From positions 158,402 through 222,401 of the forward strand of contig UCII01000034.1 of assembly GCA_900472485.1 (NCBI GenBank): DNA of 64,000 nucleotides. The letters run 5' to 3'. The stretch is from Hyphomicrobiales bacterium (GTDB lineage: Bacteria > Pseudomonadota > Alphaproteobacteria > Rhizobiales > Rhizobiaceae). Shown here piece by piece: positions 28,437-35,456 of this stretch; position 1 is the stretch's first letter, and each line of letters starts with the position of its first letter. A program made the position numbers and the translations under genes. The notes beneath the pieces are model-generated. The model was not told the origin of the DNA and ran no database searches. It saw only the letters and a program-made list of their open reading frames with translations.

Positions 28437-28543
28437 CATTCGGACAGGCAAAACACGAAGAGCGCCCTGATTCGAGATCGGCGATCACTTGTAGTCGGCA
28501 TCGTCAATGCAGGGTTGTGGCCAATACCTATACGATTGTGGGC

Positions 28544-28654
28544 CTATGCGATTGTGGAAAGCGCGACGACCGCAACCGCAGTCAGGCCACCGAAGATCGG
28601 CAGCAGCTTCAGCATAACAAGCCGCGCGAGCTTTTTCCTTTCGACCGACGTCAT
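28544..28654 (-). CDS. 36-residue membrane microprotein
   Basis: A very short open frame on the minus strand, from ATG 28654 to TAG 28544, with AGGAAG eight bases upstream. The N-terminus is basic (TSVERKKLARL) and residues 17-36 form one hydrophobic helix (LLPIFGGLTAVAVVALSTIA). The shape, a charged cytosolic start and one helix ending near the C-terminus, is typical of small regulatory or stress membrane peptides. The overlapping plus-strand frame (28517-28732) looks like its shadow. No family is recognised. Confidence 0.45.
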   Translation of the reverse strand: MTSVERKKLARLVMLKLLPIFGGLTAVAVVALSTIA

Positions 28655-28855
28655 GATCAGCTTCCTCACATGGCAGCGAAGCTTAAACGCATGAATTTCA
28701 TGATTCGTTTCACGTCTATCGTCGCATTATAATATTATGTGTCGCTAAAAGTACAGTGAGGGGACGCTTTGTCGCTTCCAGAGACGGAATCCTGCGAAAT
28801 GCGCTCGGCAGTTGGACGAGAGATCGCCGAGTATGATGGTGTTGTTAGTTCCATC

Positions 28856-28880
28856 GGAACCTAATCCTGTCACGTGAGTT
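28856..28880 (+). promoter_or_regulatory. Candidate EcfG/RpoE2-type general stress promoter
   Basis: GGAAC (28856-28860) is followed after 18 bases by TT (28879-28880), matching the GGAAC-N18/19-TT pattern known for EcfG (RpoE2/RpoE4) sigma factors of rhizobia. It is placed correctly before the ribosome-binding site (28896-28901) and start (28907) of the next gene. GGAAC is also part of an inverted GTTCC-ATC-GGAAC. Confidence 0.6.
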
Positions 28881-28906
28881 CCCTTTTCAAAAGACAGGAG
28901 GCGCAT

Positions 28907-29110
28907 TTGGCACAGGATCGACAAAGTGAATCGCAGGGCGGACGCGAGAAGAAGCAAGCCCTGGCGAAGATACAGCACAGCAAGGTGCGTAAGGACGACC
29001 GGTCGAATAAAGAAAAGGACGAGGCTTCCCTCGTTGCCGATCCCCGCAACAGGCTTGCCGAGGGTAAAGTCGATCCGCTGACAAAAGAGCGCAAGCCTCG
29101 GGACGCATGA
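28907..29110 (+). CDS. Small, highly charged hypothetical protein, TTG start
   Basis: A 67-residue, strongly hydrophilic and Lys/Arg/Asp/Glu-rich protein, probably disordered. I chose the TTG at 28907 because AGGAGG lies exactly 5 bases upstream; a GTG at 28874 is in frame but poorly placed. The sequence contains KKQALAKIQHSKVRKDDRS and RNRLAEGKVDPLTKERK. It has no Cys or aromatic core. The EcfG-type promoter upstream suggests induction in the general stress response. I recognise no family. Confidence 0.55.
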   Translation: MAQDRQSESQGGREKKQALAKIQHSKVRKDDRSNKEKDEASLVADPRNRLAEGKVDPLTKERKPRDA

Positions 29111-29288
29111 GTCCCAGGGACGTCTGAGCGATGCACCGATGTCGGATCGTTGCTCGTGCGCGCATGGGCGGTTTCTTATGGAGAGATAATCGCGCAGTCC
29201 GACAAGAGTAGCGCAGCGACGATCGCGGGGCGATAATCGTTTCGGTAGCGGCGTTGCTGTTTGCGTCACCGACTTCATTCTCCATCAT

Positions 29289-29504
29289 TTATGAATGCAA
29301 TGACTTAGGTGACCATCGGTTTATACTGCCGTCGTTCAGCGCGATGGCCATGATGGCAAGAAGAACATATTCGCGCTTCCAGCCTGATTTTATCGCCGCA
29401 GCAACGAGGCCCTCGAGCGATGGTTCCAGGGCGAAAAGACAGGCTGTCAGATAGTTAGTCTCTGATGCTGCTTCCGAAGGGGGAGGGTTTATGGCGGGTC
29501 TCAA
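29289..29504 (-). CDS. Hypothetical 71-residue protein, TTG start
   Basis: A 71-residue frame on the minus strand starting at TTG 29504, with GGAG seven bases upstream. The central part (ETNYLTACLFALEPSLEGL, then SGWKREYVLLAIMAIAL) has a regular amphipathic-helix pattern and good codon use, so I prefer this to the antisense plus-strand frame at 29254. It is probably a small helical soluble protein. No family is recognised and no partner gene adjoins it. Confidence 0.4.
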   Translation of the reverse strand: MRPAINPPPSEAASETNYLTACLFALEPSLEGLVAAAIKSGWKREYVLLAIMAIALNDGSINRWSPKSLHS

Positions 29505-29705
29505 CTTCCTACTCCGTCTATAGATTTGAGCGGATAGGGATGGACTGTAATTTCAGCCGGTTTTCCGGGTTTGTCTCGTTTATTGCAGAACATTGCTATG
29601 GCGCGAGAAAGCCGAAGCCTTAATCAATGTCGATAGTGAGCGGGTGGTGATATCCGGATAACGTGCACGTGCTCTTGCCTGCATCAATGGCGCCAGCCTG
29701 CAGGG

Positions 29706-29948
29706 TCATTCCAGAAAAAGTGGCAGCGGTTTTCTGTCGGCATTCCGCAGGAACATATGTCCGACAGAAGGATCGCGGAACAAACGATCATAGCAAGCAA
29801 ACAGCATCCAGATGCCGCCGCTCGGTCTTTCCGTCAGGGTGATTTGATGAGAGCCGTAAAGGTCAACTCTACAGCCAGCTGGACGGTAGAGTTGACCACG
29901 ATTCGAGAATGAAACGAGTTTTAGACCTTGCCGCCGTTCTTCTTGCAA
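29706..29948 (-). pseudogene. Possible gene fragment
   Basis: The minus-strand frame ends in a protein-like segment (GSHQITLTERPSGGIWMLF and GHMFLRNADRKPLPLFLE). Its only start codon lies inside the PsiF-like gene, and the frame crosses that gene's terminator-like hairpin. It may be a decayed gene or a chance frame. No family is recognised. Confidence 0.2.
29861..29897 (-). terminator. Hairpin after the PsiF-like gene
   Basis: GGTCAACTCTAC (29861-29872) and GTAGAGTTGACC (29886-29897) form a perfect 12-bp stem around a 13-base loop. It lies 23 bases after the stop of the minus-strand gene, with a short T run following on that strand. Confidence 0.65.
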
Positions 29949-30199
29949 TCGCTTCGGAATTTGGCGCGTGCCTTTCCATGCAGACCCTTGGCGTCAGCCT
30001 GAGTCGAACATGCCTTGGAGACGGCAGTCTGCGCCGGCTTCGTTGCCTTCGGCTTGGTCGTTGTCGTCGTCGAGGGGGTCGACGTCGTTGCGCTCGGGGT
30101 TGTTGTGGTGGTGCTGGGGGTGGTCGCCGTTTGTGCCATGGCACTTACGCTGAAGAGTGCGACAAAGGCTGCAGTCGTGAACATAGTAGCAATACGCAT
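29921..30199 (-). CDS. Secreted PsiF-repeat protein
   Basis: A 92-residue exported protein. A signal peptide ends at AMA (residue 22). A low-complexity Thr/Pro/Ser linker follows (about 24-57), then one PsiF-type repeat (about 60-92) with Cys 64 and Cys 85 and the KGLHGKARAKFRSDCKKN pattern. PsiF was named from phosphate starvation in Escherichia coli, but its biochemical role is unknown. The start ATG at 30199 has GGAGGAAAAG upstream; the longer frame to 30400 is not supported. A 13-bp palindrome (30242-30254) lies upstream. Confidence 0.75.
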   Translation of the reverse strand: MRIATMFTTAAFVALFSVSAMAQTATTPSTTTTTPSATTSTPSTTTTTKPKATKPAQTAVSKACSTQADAKGLHGKARAKFRSDCKKNGGKV

Positions 30200-30241
30200 G
30201 GGGGCTTTTCCTCCGCTGAGTAGCTGGGGTGGAATGTACGT

Positions 30242-30254
30242 TGTTCGACGAACA
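30242..30254. promoter_or_regulatory. 13-bp palindrome upstream of the PsiF-like gene
   Basis: TGTTCGACGAACA is a perfect palindrome about a central A, 43 bases before the minus-strand start. It could be an operator. It does not match the alphaproteobacterial LexA box (GTTC-N7-GTTC) or a Pho box. Confidence 0.3.
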
Positions 30255-30481
30255 TCAACAGCTTGAACCAATATTTTTACAAAAGCAATTCGTTCATCGG
30301 GCGGCTTAGCGACCCCTGGTCGAGCCCGGAAAACCGGGGAAAACCGGGTTTTGCAACAGGCTGCTGGTTTTCCAATTCCGTCAACTTTAAGGCAAGACAC
30401 CCGCCCGCTCGAAAAGGTGATTGGCTTTCCGGCACTCGCGCCGCTAGGAAAGGAATCGGAATGACATAGCCGGAGCCCATC

Positions 30482-31249
30482 GTGTCGCTTGCCGATATCT
30501 CGCTTCTGAGTGCCTTGCTCGCAGGAGCGCTTTCGTTTCTTTCACCTTGCGTGCTGCCGCTTGTGCCGCCTTATCTCTGCTACATGGCGGGAATCTCGGT
30601 CGAGCAGTTTCGCGGAGGTGGTGCAGCCGTAGCGGGAGGCCCGATTGTTCCCAGCCCGGGCGTCCGTGGCAATGTGCTGATGTCGGCGCTGTTCTTCACG
30701 TTGGGATTCGCCACCGTATTCATCGCGCTCGGCGCCGGCGCGTCCTCGATCGGCATGCTTTTGCGCCAGCACCTCGATATTCTCGCCAAGATCGGTGGTT
30801 TGATCATCGTCATCATGGGGCTGAACTTCCTCGGCGTCTTCCGCATCGGCCTTCTGGCCCGGGAGGCACGCTTTCAGAGCGGCGGCAAGCCGGCGACGCT
30901 GACGGGCGCCTATATCATGGGTCTTGCCTTCGCTTTCGGCTGGACGCCCTGCATCGGCCCGGTGCTGGGCGCCATCCTCGGCATTGCCGCCTCGCGTGAA
31001 ACGGTCGGCGCTGGCGCCGGTCTGCTCGCCGTCTATTCGCTCGGCCTTGCCATTCCCTTCTGGATCGCTGCCGGTTTTTCCGGTGCCTTCATGCGCTTTC
31101 TCTCCCGTTTCCGCCGCCATCTCGGGACGGTCGAAAAGGTCATGGGCGGGCTTCTGGTGCTGACGGGGCTTGCTTTCATCTTCGGCTATGTCAGCGATAT
31201 GGCAATCTGGTTTCAGCAGACCTTTCCAATCCTGATGAAAATCGGCTAA
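30482..31249 (+). CDS. ccdA: Cytochrome c biogenesis / thiol-disulfide transporter CcdA
   Basis: A 255-residue protein with six predicted membrane helices. The two redox Cys lie in the family motifs LSPCVLPLVPPY (helix 1) and GWTPCIGPVLGAIL (helix 4). It carries reducing power from cytosolic thioredoxin to the periplasm for cytochrome c maturation or other thiol proteins. The start is GTG 30482 with GGAG seven bases upstream. The 282-base gap before it shows no gene. Confidence 0.92.
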   Translation: MSLADISLLSALLAGALSFLSPCVLPLVPPYLCYMAGISVEQFRGGGAAVAGGPIVPSPGVRGNVLMSALFFTLGFATVFIALGAGASSIGMLLRQHLDILAKIGGLIIVIMGLNFLGVFRIGLLAREARFQSGGKPATLTGAYIMGLAFAFGWTPCIGPVLGAILGIAASRETVGAGAGLLAVYSLGLAIPFWIAAGFSGAFMRFLSRFRRHLGTVEKVMGGLLVLTGLAFIFGYVSDMAIWFQQTFPILMKIG

Positions 31250-31251
31250 GT

Positions 31252-31271
31252 CGGGCGATACCTTTCGCCCG
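31252..31271 (+). terminator. Hairpin after ccdA
   Basis: CGGGCGA (31252-31258) and TCGCCCG (31265-31271) form a perfect 7-bp stem with a 6-base loop, 2 bases after the ccdA stop. The downstream CATTTCCC is only weakly T-rich, so termination may be partial. Confidence 0.45.
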
Positions 31272-31314
31272 CATTTCCCTCGGTAAAATGGAACATGCCT
31301 GATGGCTCACCCCC

Positions 31315-32277
31315 ATGGCTGATATCATCGGTCTGCTGCTGCCATTCTTCGGCCTGATCCTGATCGGTTACGTCGCCGCACGCGTTACGAAGCAGCCGGC
31401 AGAAGCGCTCGGCTGGCTGAATACCTTCATCATCTATGCGGCATTGCCGGCGTTGTTCTTCAAGCTCGTTTCGCAGACGCCGATCGAGCAGCTGACTCGG
31501 ATCGATTTCATCGCCACCGATATCGCCGCGACCTACTCGATTTTCCTGCTGCTGTTTCTCGTCGGCCACTTCCTGCGCCGCAATTCGCTTGCCGACAGCA
31601 CCATCCAGGCCTTTGCCGGCGCCTATGGCAATATCGGCTATATGGGGCCGGGGTTGGCGCTCCTGGCGCTCGGCGAGAAGGCGGCTGTTCCGGTGGCGCT
31701 GATCGTGTGCTTTGAAAACGCACTGCATTTCATCGTCGCGCCCGCCCTGATGGCGCTGGAAGATGGCGACAAGCGCTCGCCATGGCGTGTTGCCGCGGAT
31801 ATCGCCCGGAAGGTGCTGTTGCACCCTTTCATCCTGTCGACCGCACTTGGTTTCGTTGCGGCTGCGTTGTCGCTGCATCAACCGATCGCCTTCGAGCGAT
31901 TTGTCAATTATCTTGCGCAAGCGGCTGCACCTTGTGCACTATTCGCCATGGGGGTAACACTCGCGCTGCGTCCGCTGAAGCGGATTCCAGTCGAGATCGG
32001 CTATATCGTGCCGGCAAAGCTCATCCTGCATCCGTTGATCGTCTATGTCGTTCTGCAAGCTGTCGGCGGCTTCGATCCGATCTGGATCGAGGCGGCGGTC
32101 CTTTTGGCGGCGCTGCCGACCGCAACGAACGTCTTCGTCATCGGTCAGCAATATGGTGTCTGGCAGGAGCGGGCCTCCGCAACCATCCTGATCACCACGG
32201 CCTGTTCCGTGGTGACGGTTTCCTTCGTTCTCTATCTGATAAAGTCGGGCGTCTTACCGGCGCAGCTTTTCCCGTAA
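31315..32277 (+). CDS. AEC-family (auxin efflux carrier-like) transporter
   Basis: A 320-residue membrane protein with about ten helices in two inverted repeats. The start MADIIGLLLPFFGLILIGY, the N-terminal half ending in GNIGYMGPGLAL, and the GVTLALRPLK break are typical of bacterial AEC carriers. Bacterial members export or import malonate, malate or similar acids, but the substrate here cannot be told. The last 24 bases overlap the end of the convergent hydroxylase gene. Confidence 0.85.
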   Translation: MADIIGLLLPFFGLILIGYVAARVTKQPAEALGWLNTFIIYAALPALFFKLVSQTPIEQLTRIDFIATDIAATYSIFLLLFLVGHFLRRNSLADSTIQAFAGAYGNIGYMGPGLALLALGEKAAVPVALIVCFENALHFIVAPALMALEDGDKRSPWRVAADIARKVLLHPFILSTALGFVAAALSLHQPIAFERFVNYLAQAAAPCALFAMGVTLALRPLKRIPVEIGYIVPAKLILHPLIVYVVLQAVGGFDPIWIEAAVLLAALPTATNVFVIGQQYGVWQERASATILITTACSVVTVSFVLYLIKSGVLPAQLFP

Positions 32278-33456
32278 TGCCGACGAAAAATTGCGCAAGC
32301 CGCCACCGGGTTCGATGCCCTCGCGCATGACGATGTTGCGCAGGGGCGCAATGGCGGAAAGCACATGCAGGCCCGCGGCGCGCAGCATCTGTACGGGCAG
32401 GAAATCCGATAGCAGCGAACGGTTGAGGAGATCGACGCTCGCCGTACGGCTGACGATGTCAGCACGTCTCTTGCGGTCGAAACTGTCGCCCGCGGTGGCT
32501 GGGATCGGCTGGTCGGCGCGCGAGCAAAGAATGTCCGACAGGGCTAAGATGTCGCGAAGGCTGAGATTGAGGCCCTGCGCGCCGATCGGCGGGAAGACGT
32601 GGGCTGCCTCGCCGATCAGCGCGGCGCGACCCTTGCCGAAGCGATAGGCCGTCATGCCGGAAAGCGGCCAGACCTGCACGCTGTCCTCGATCGTGACCTG
32701 GCCGAGCATCGACTGCATCCGCTCCTCGACCAGCCGGCCGAGTTCTTCGAGCGACTTCTCCGCATTGGCAGCGGCTTCGGCCGGCTTCTGCACCCAGACG
32801 AGACTGGAGCGTCTGCCGGGCAGAGGTACCTGCGTGAAGGGGCCACTTTCGGTGTGAAATTCCGTGGAGATGTTCTGATGCGGCAGGCTATGCGTGAAAT
32901 TCAGAACCATCGCCGATTGCGGATAAGACCAGCCCTTGGTCCTGATCCCGAGCGTCTCTCGCACCATCGAATTGCGGCCGTCCGCGCCGACGACGAATGC
33001 AGCTTCGATGGAATCGCCATTGTCGAGGGAGATCGAGACACCATCGTGGCGGAAGGCGATTTCGGAAGCCGTGGCTTCGATGGGGCTGACATTGCCTTCC
33101 GCTTCAATGGCTTGGCTGAGATTGTCGAGCAACACAGCATTCGGAATATTGTAGCCAAAGGCATCCAGCCCGATTTCGGAAGACCGGAACGAGACGGTCG
33201 GCGCCCGCAGCAGCCGCGATGTGCCATCGATGATGCGCATCGTGATCAGTGGCGCGGCCGAAGGTACGATCCTGTCCCATAGCGTCAGGCGCTCCAGAAA
33301 GCGGATCGATTGGTCCATCAGAGCCGTCGTCCGCTTGTCGGCTTTATTGTGTGGTGCTGCGACAAGAGCGACGGATCTGCCGCCCCGCGCGAGCGCGAAA
33401 GCCGTGATCATGCCGGCGAGCCCACCGCCGATAACGGCCACTTCAATCTGCTTCAT
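32254..33456 (-). CDS. UbiH/UbiF/COQ6-type FAD monooxygenase
   Basis: A 400-residue flavoprotein hydroxylase. GGGLAGMITAFALARGG at residues 10-26 is the FAD GxGxxG motif, VVGADGRNSMVRE is the DG motif, and GEAAHVFPPIGAQGLNLSLRD is the second FAD motif of the class. It probably hydroxylates the ring of a ubiquinone precursor; other aromatic substrates are possible. Start at ATG 33456. The gene overlaps the AEC gene at its 3' end by 24 bases and diverges from pcs. Confidence 0.88.
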   Translation of the reverse strand: MKQIEVAVIGGGLAGMITAFALARGGRSVALVAAPHNKADKRTTALMDQSIRFLERLTLWDRIVPSAAPLITMRIIDGTSRLLRAPTVSFRSSEIGLDAFGYNIPNAVLLDNLSQAIEAEGNVSPIEATASEIAFRHDGVSISLDNGDSIEAAFVVGADGRNSMVRETLGIRTKGWSYPQSAMVLNFTHSLPHQNISTEFHTESGPFTQVPLPGRRSSLVWVQKPAEAAANAEKSLEELGRLVEERMQSMLGQVTIEDSVQVWPLSGMTAYRFGKGRAALIGEAAHVFPPIGAQGLNLSLRDILALSDILCSRADQPIPATAGDSFDRKRRADIVSRTASVDLLNRSLLSDFLPVQMLRAAGLHVLSAIAPLRNIVMREGIEPGGGLRNFSSALREKLRR

Positions 33457-33668
33457 ATCGATGCCTCAATTGCCTTTGGTTCTGAAAATAAGCGCTTAGC
33501 CTGTTGAAATCCATGGGATGAAACATCGCAACGGGTGAAAATGACAACAAGTCGCGCTAGCGTGCCGCGATAAACGCTTTTGCGCTGGCGATGCCGACCA
33601 AAGGATGCATATTAGCAAGAAAAACCGCCTGCCGGGGCAGGTGAATAAGCTGACGAGTCGTGGGGCGG

Positions 33669-34394
33669 ATGAAAATCTTCAATTACAAGCGGGTGCCTTA
33701 TGCGGAGATGCGTGCCTTCTCCGTTCATATACTGACGGCATCCGGATCGTTTCTCGCCTTTCTCGGCGTCGTCGCGGCATCGGAACATCGCTTTGTCGAT
33801 ATGTTCTGGTGGCTTGGCCTGGCGCTGCTGGTCGATGGCATCGACGGGCCGATCGCGCGCAAGGTTCGCGTCAAGGAGGTGCTGCCCAACTGGTCCGGCG
33901 ATACGCTCGACAATATCATCGATTACGTGACCTATGTGCTGCTGCCGGCATTCGCGCTCTATGAGAGCGGCATGATTGGCGAGCCGTGGTCGTTTGTCGC
34001 TGCCGGCATGATCGTCGTTTCCAGTGCCATCTATTACGCCGATACCGGCATGAAGACCGACGAATATTTCTTCTCCGGTTTCCCAGTCGTCTGGAACATG
34101 GTGATCTTCACGCTTTTCGTCATCGGCGCCAGCGCTACGACGGCCATGATCCTCGTCGGCGTTTCCGTCGTCCTGACCTTTCTGCCGATCAATTTTCTGC
34201 ATCCCGTGCGCGTCAAGCGCTTGCGGCCGCTGAACCTTGGCATATTTCTCTTCTGGTCGGCACTCGGCATCTATTCGCTGCTGATGCATTTCGTCATGCC
34301 ACAATGGGCCGTTGTCCTCTTCATCATCAGCGGTATCTATCTCTACTGCATCGGTGCCGTGCTGCAGTTTTTCCCGTCGCTCGGACGTCAGTAA
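33669..34394 (+). CDS. pcs: Phosphatidylcholine synthase
   Basis: A 241-residue CDP-alcohol phosphotransferase with eight predicted membrane helices. The motif D59-G60-x2-A63-R64-x12-G77-x3-D81-x3-D85 is fully present, with the longer spacing typical of Pcs. It condenses choline with CDP-diacylglycerol to make phosphatidylcholine in one step, a route found mainly in rhizobia and some host-associated bacteria. The ATG at 33669 gives the usual length; a GTG at 33660 is also in frame. A 14-bp direct repeat spans its stop. Confidence 0.95.
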   Translation: MKIFNYKRVPYAEMRAFSVHILTASGSFLAFLGVVAASEHRFVDMFWWLGLALLVDGIDGPIARKVRVKEVLPNWSGDTLDNIIDYVTYVLLPAFALYESGMIGEPWSFVAAGMIVVSSAIYYADTGMKTDEYFFSGFPVVWNMVIFTLFVIGASATTAMILVGVSVVLTFLPINFLHPVRVKRLRPLNLGIFLFWSALGIYSLLMHFVMPQWAVVLFIISGIYLYCIGAVLQFFPSLGRQ

Positions 34395-34421
34395 GGCCCG
34401 ACCCCAGGGACGTCAGTAAGG
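34383..34421 (+). repeat. 14-bp direct repeat at the pcs stop
   Basis: GGACGTCAGTAAGG occurs at 34383-34396 and 34408-34421, 25 bases apart. The first copy includes the pcs stop codon, and the second supplies the AAGG before the next gene. It looks like a local duplication. Confidence 0.7.
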
Positions 34422-34431
34422 ATTTTGCATC

Positions 34432-35415
34432 ATGAAGAAGACCAAAGTCATCCGTATCCATGAGAATGGCGGTCCGGAGGTCATGAAGCTGGAGGAGGTG
34501 GATCTGCCGCCTCCCGCCGCGGGTGAGGTGCAGCTTCGCCACGCCGCGATCGGCCTCAACTTCATCGATGTCTATTTTCGGTCCGGCCTCTACAAGGCAA
34601 CACAATTTCCTCTAGCGCTCGGCAAGGAGGCTGCGGGCACGATCATCGAAGTCGGGCCTGGCGTGACCGATTTTGCCGTCGGCGATCGCGTTGCCTATGC
34701 CGGCAGCGACGGCGCCTACAGCCTTGAACGCAACATCGAGACCCGCCATCTGGTCAAAGTACCCGATGATATCACGCTTGAAACTGCGGCATCGATGATG
34801 CTGAAGGGCATGACGGCCGAATATCTGCTGAACCGCACCTTCAGAGTCGGACCTGGAACGGCGCTTTTGTTCCACGCGGCCGCCGGCGGTGTCGGCCTGA
34901 TTGCCGGCCAATGGGCCAAGGCACTGGGAGCTGGTACCGTCATCGGCACTGCCGGTTCCGCCGAGAAGGTCGAACTGGCGCTGGCGCACGGCTACGACCA
35001 CGTCATCGACTACAGCAAGGAGAATTTTGCCGAGCGCGTCCGCGAGATTACCGGCGGCAAGGGTGTCGACGTCGTCTACGACTCGGTTGGGAAGGATACT
35101 TTCCCGCAGTCGCTCGATTGCCTGAAGCCGCGCGGCATGTGGGTCACCTTTGGCCAGTCTTCCGGTCCGATCGAGAATTTCAATCTCGCCATCCTCAATC
35201 AGAAAGGCTCGCTCTTTGCCACGCGGCCGAGCCTTTTTGCCTATGTCGGCACACCTGAAGAGTTGAGAGCCAGTGCAAAGGCGTTATTTGCTGTTGTGCA
35301 AAGCAGCAAAGTGCGTATCAATATTCATCAAACTTATCCGCTTGCTGATGCAGGGCGCGCGCACGCGGATTTGGAAGCCAGGAAAACGAGTGGAACTACA
35401 CTACTGATCCCATAG
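34432..35415 (+). CDS. NADPH:quinone oxidoreductase (zinc-less MDR family)
   Basis: A 327-residue medium-chain reductase of the QorA type. The zinc ligands of alcohol dehydrogenases are missing, IGLNFIDVYFRSGLY is the family's substrate region, and AAAGGVGLIAGQWAKALGA is the NADPH Rossmann turn. Expected reaction is one- or two-electron reduction of quinones or enones. It follows pcs after 37 bases; a metabolic link is not evident. Start ATG 34432 has AAGG upstream in the second copy of the direct repeat. Confidence 0.88.
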   Translation: MKKTKVIRIHENGGPEVMKLEEVDLPPPAAGEVQLRHAAIGLNFIDVYFRSGLYKATQFPLALGKEAAGTIIEVGPGVTDFAVGDRVAYAGSDGAYSLERNIETRHLVKVPDDITLETAASMMLKGMTAEYLLNRTFRVGPGTALLFHAAAGGVGLIAGQWAKALGAGTVIGTAGSAEKVELALAHGYDHVIDYSKENFAERVREITGGKGVDVVYDSVGKDTFPQSLDCLKPRGMWVTFGQSSGPIENFNLAILNQKGSLFATRPSLFAYVGTPEELRASAKALFAVVQSSKVRINIHQTYPLADAGRAHADLEARKTSGTTLLIP

Positions 35416-35456
35416 ATCCGTAAAGGGCAGGACGGTGGGAAGGAAATGAGGGGAAC

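Noticed and set aside
28517..28732. Plus-strand frame of 71 residues
   Set aside because: It is antisense to the 36-residue membrane peptide, lacks protein character and has no ribosome-binding site.
29254..29454. Plus-strand frame of 66 residues
   Set aside because: It is antisense to the better-supported minus-strand frame at 29289-29504 and has no ribosome-binding site.
30061..30150. Thr-rich repeat within the PsiF-like gene as a CRISPR or tandem repeat
   Set aside because: It is low-complexity coding sequence of a secreted protein linker, without regular repeat-spacer structure.
26999..30480. Integration site of a mobile element at tRNA-Lys
   Set aside because: No repeat of the tRNA 3' end, integrase or transposase was found downstream in the window.
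32254..32277. Overlap of the AEC and hydroxylase genes as a possible frameshift
   Set aside because: Both genes have complete family C-termini; a 24-base overlap of convergent genes is ordinary.
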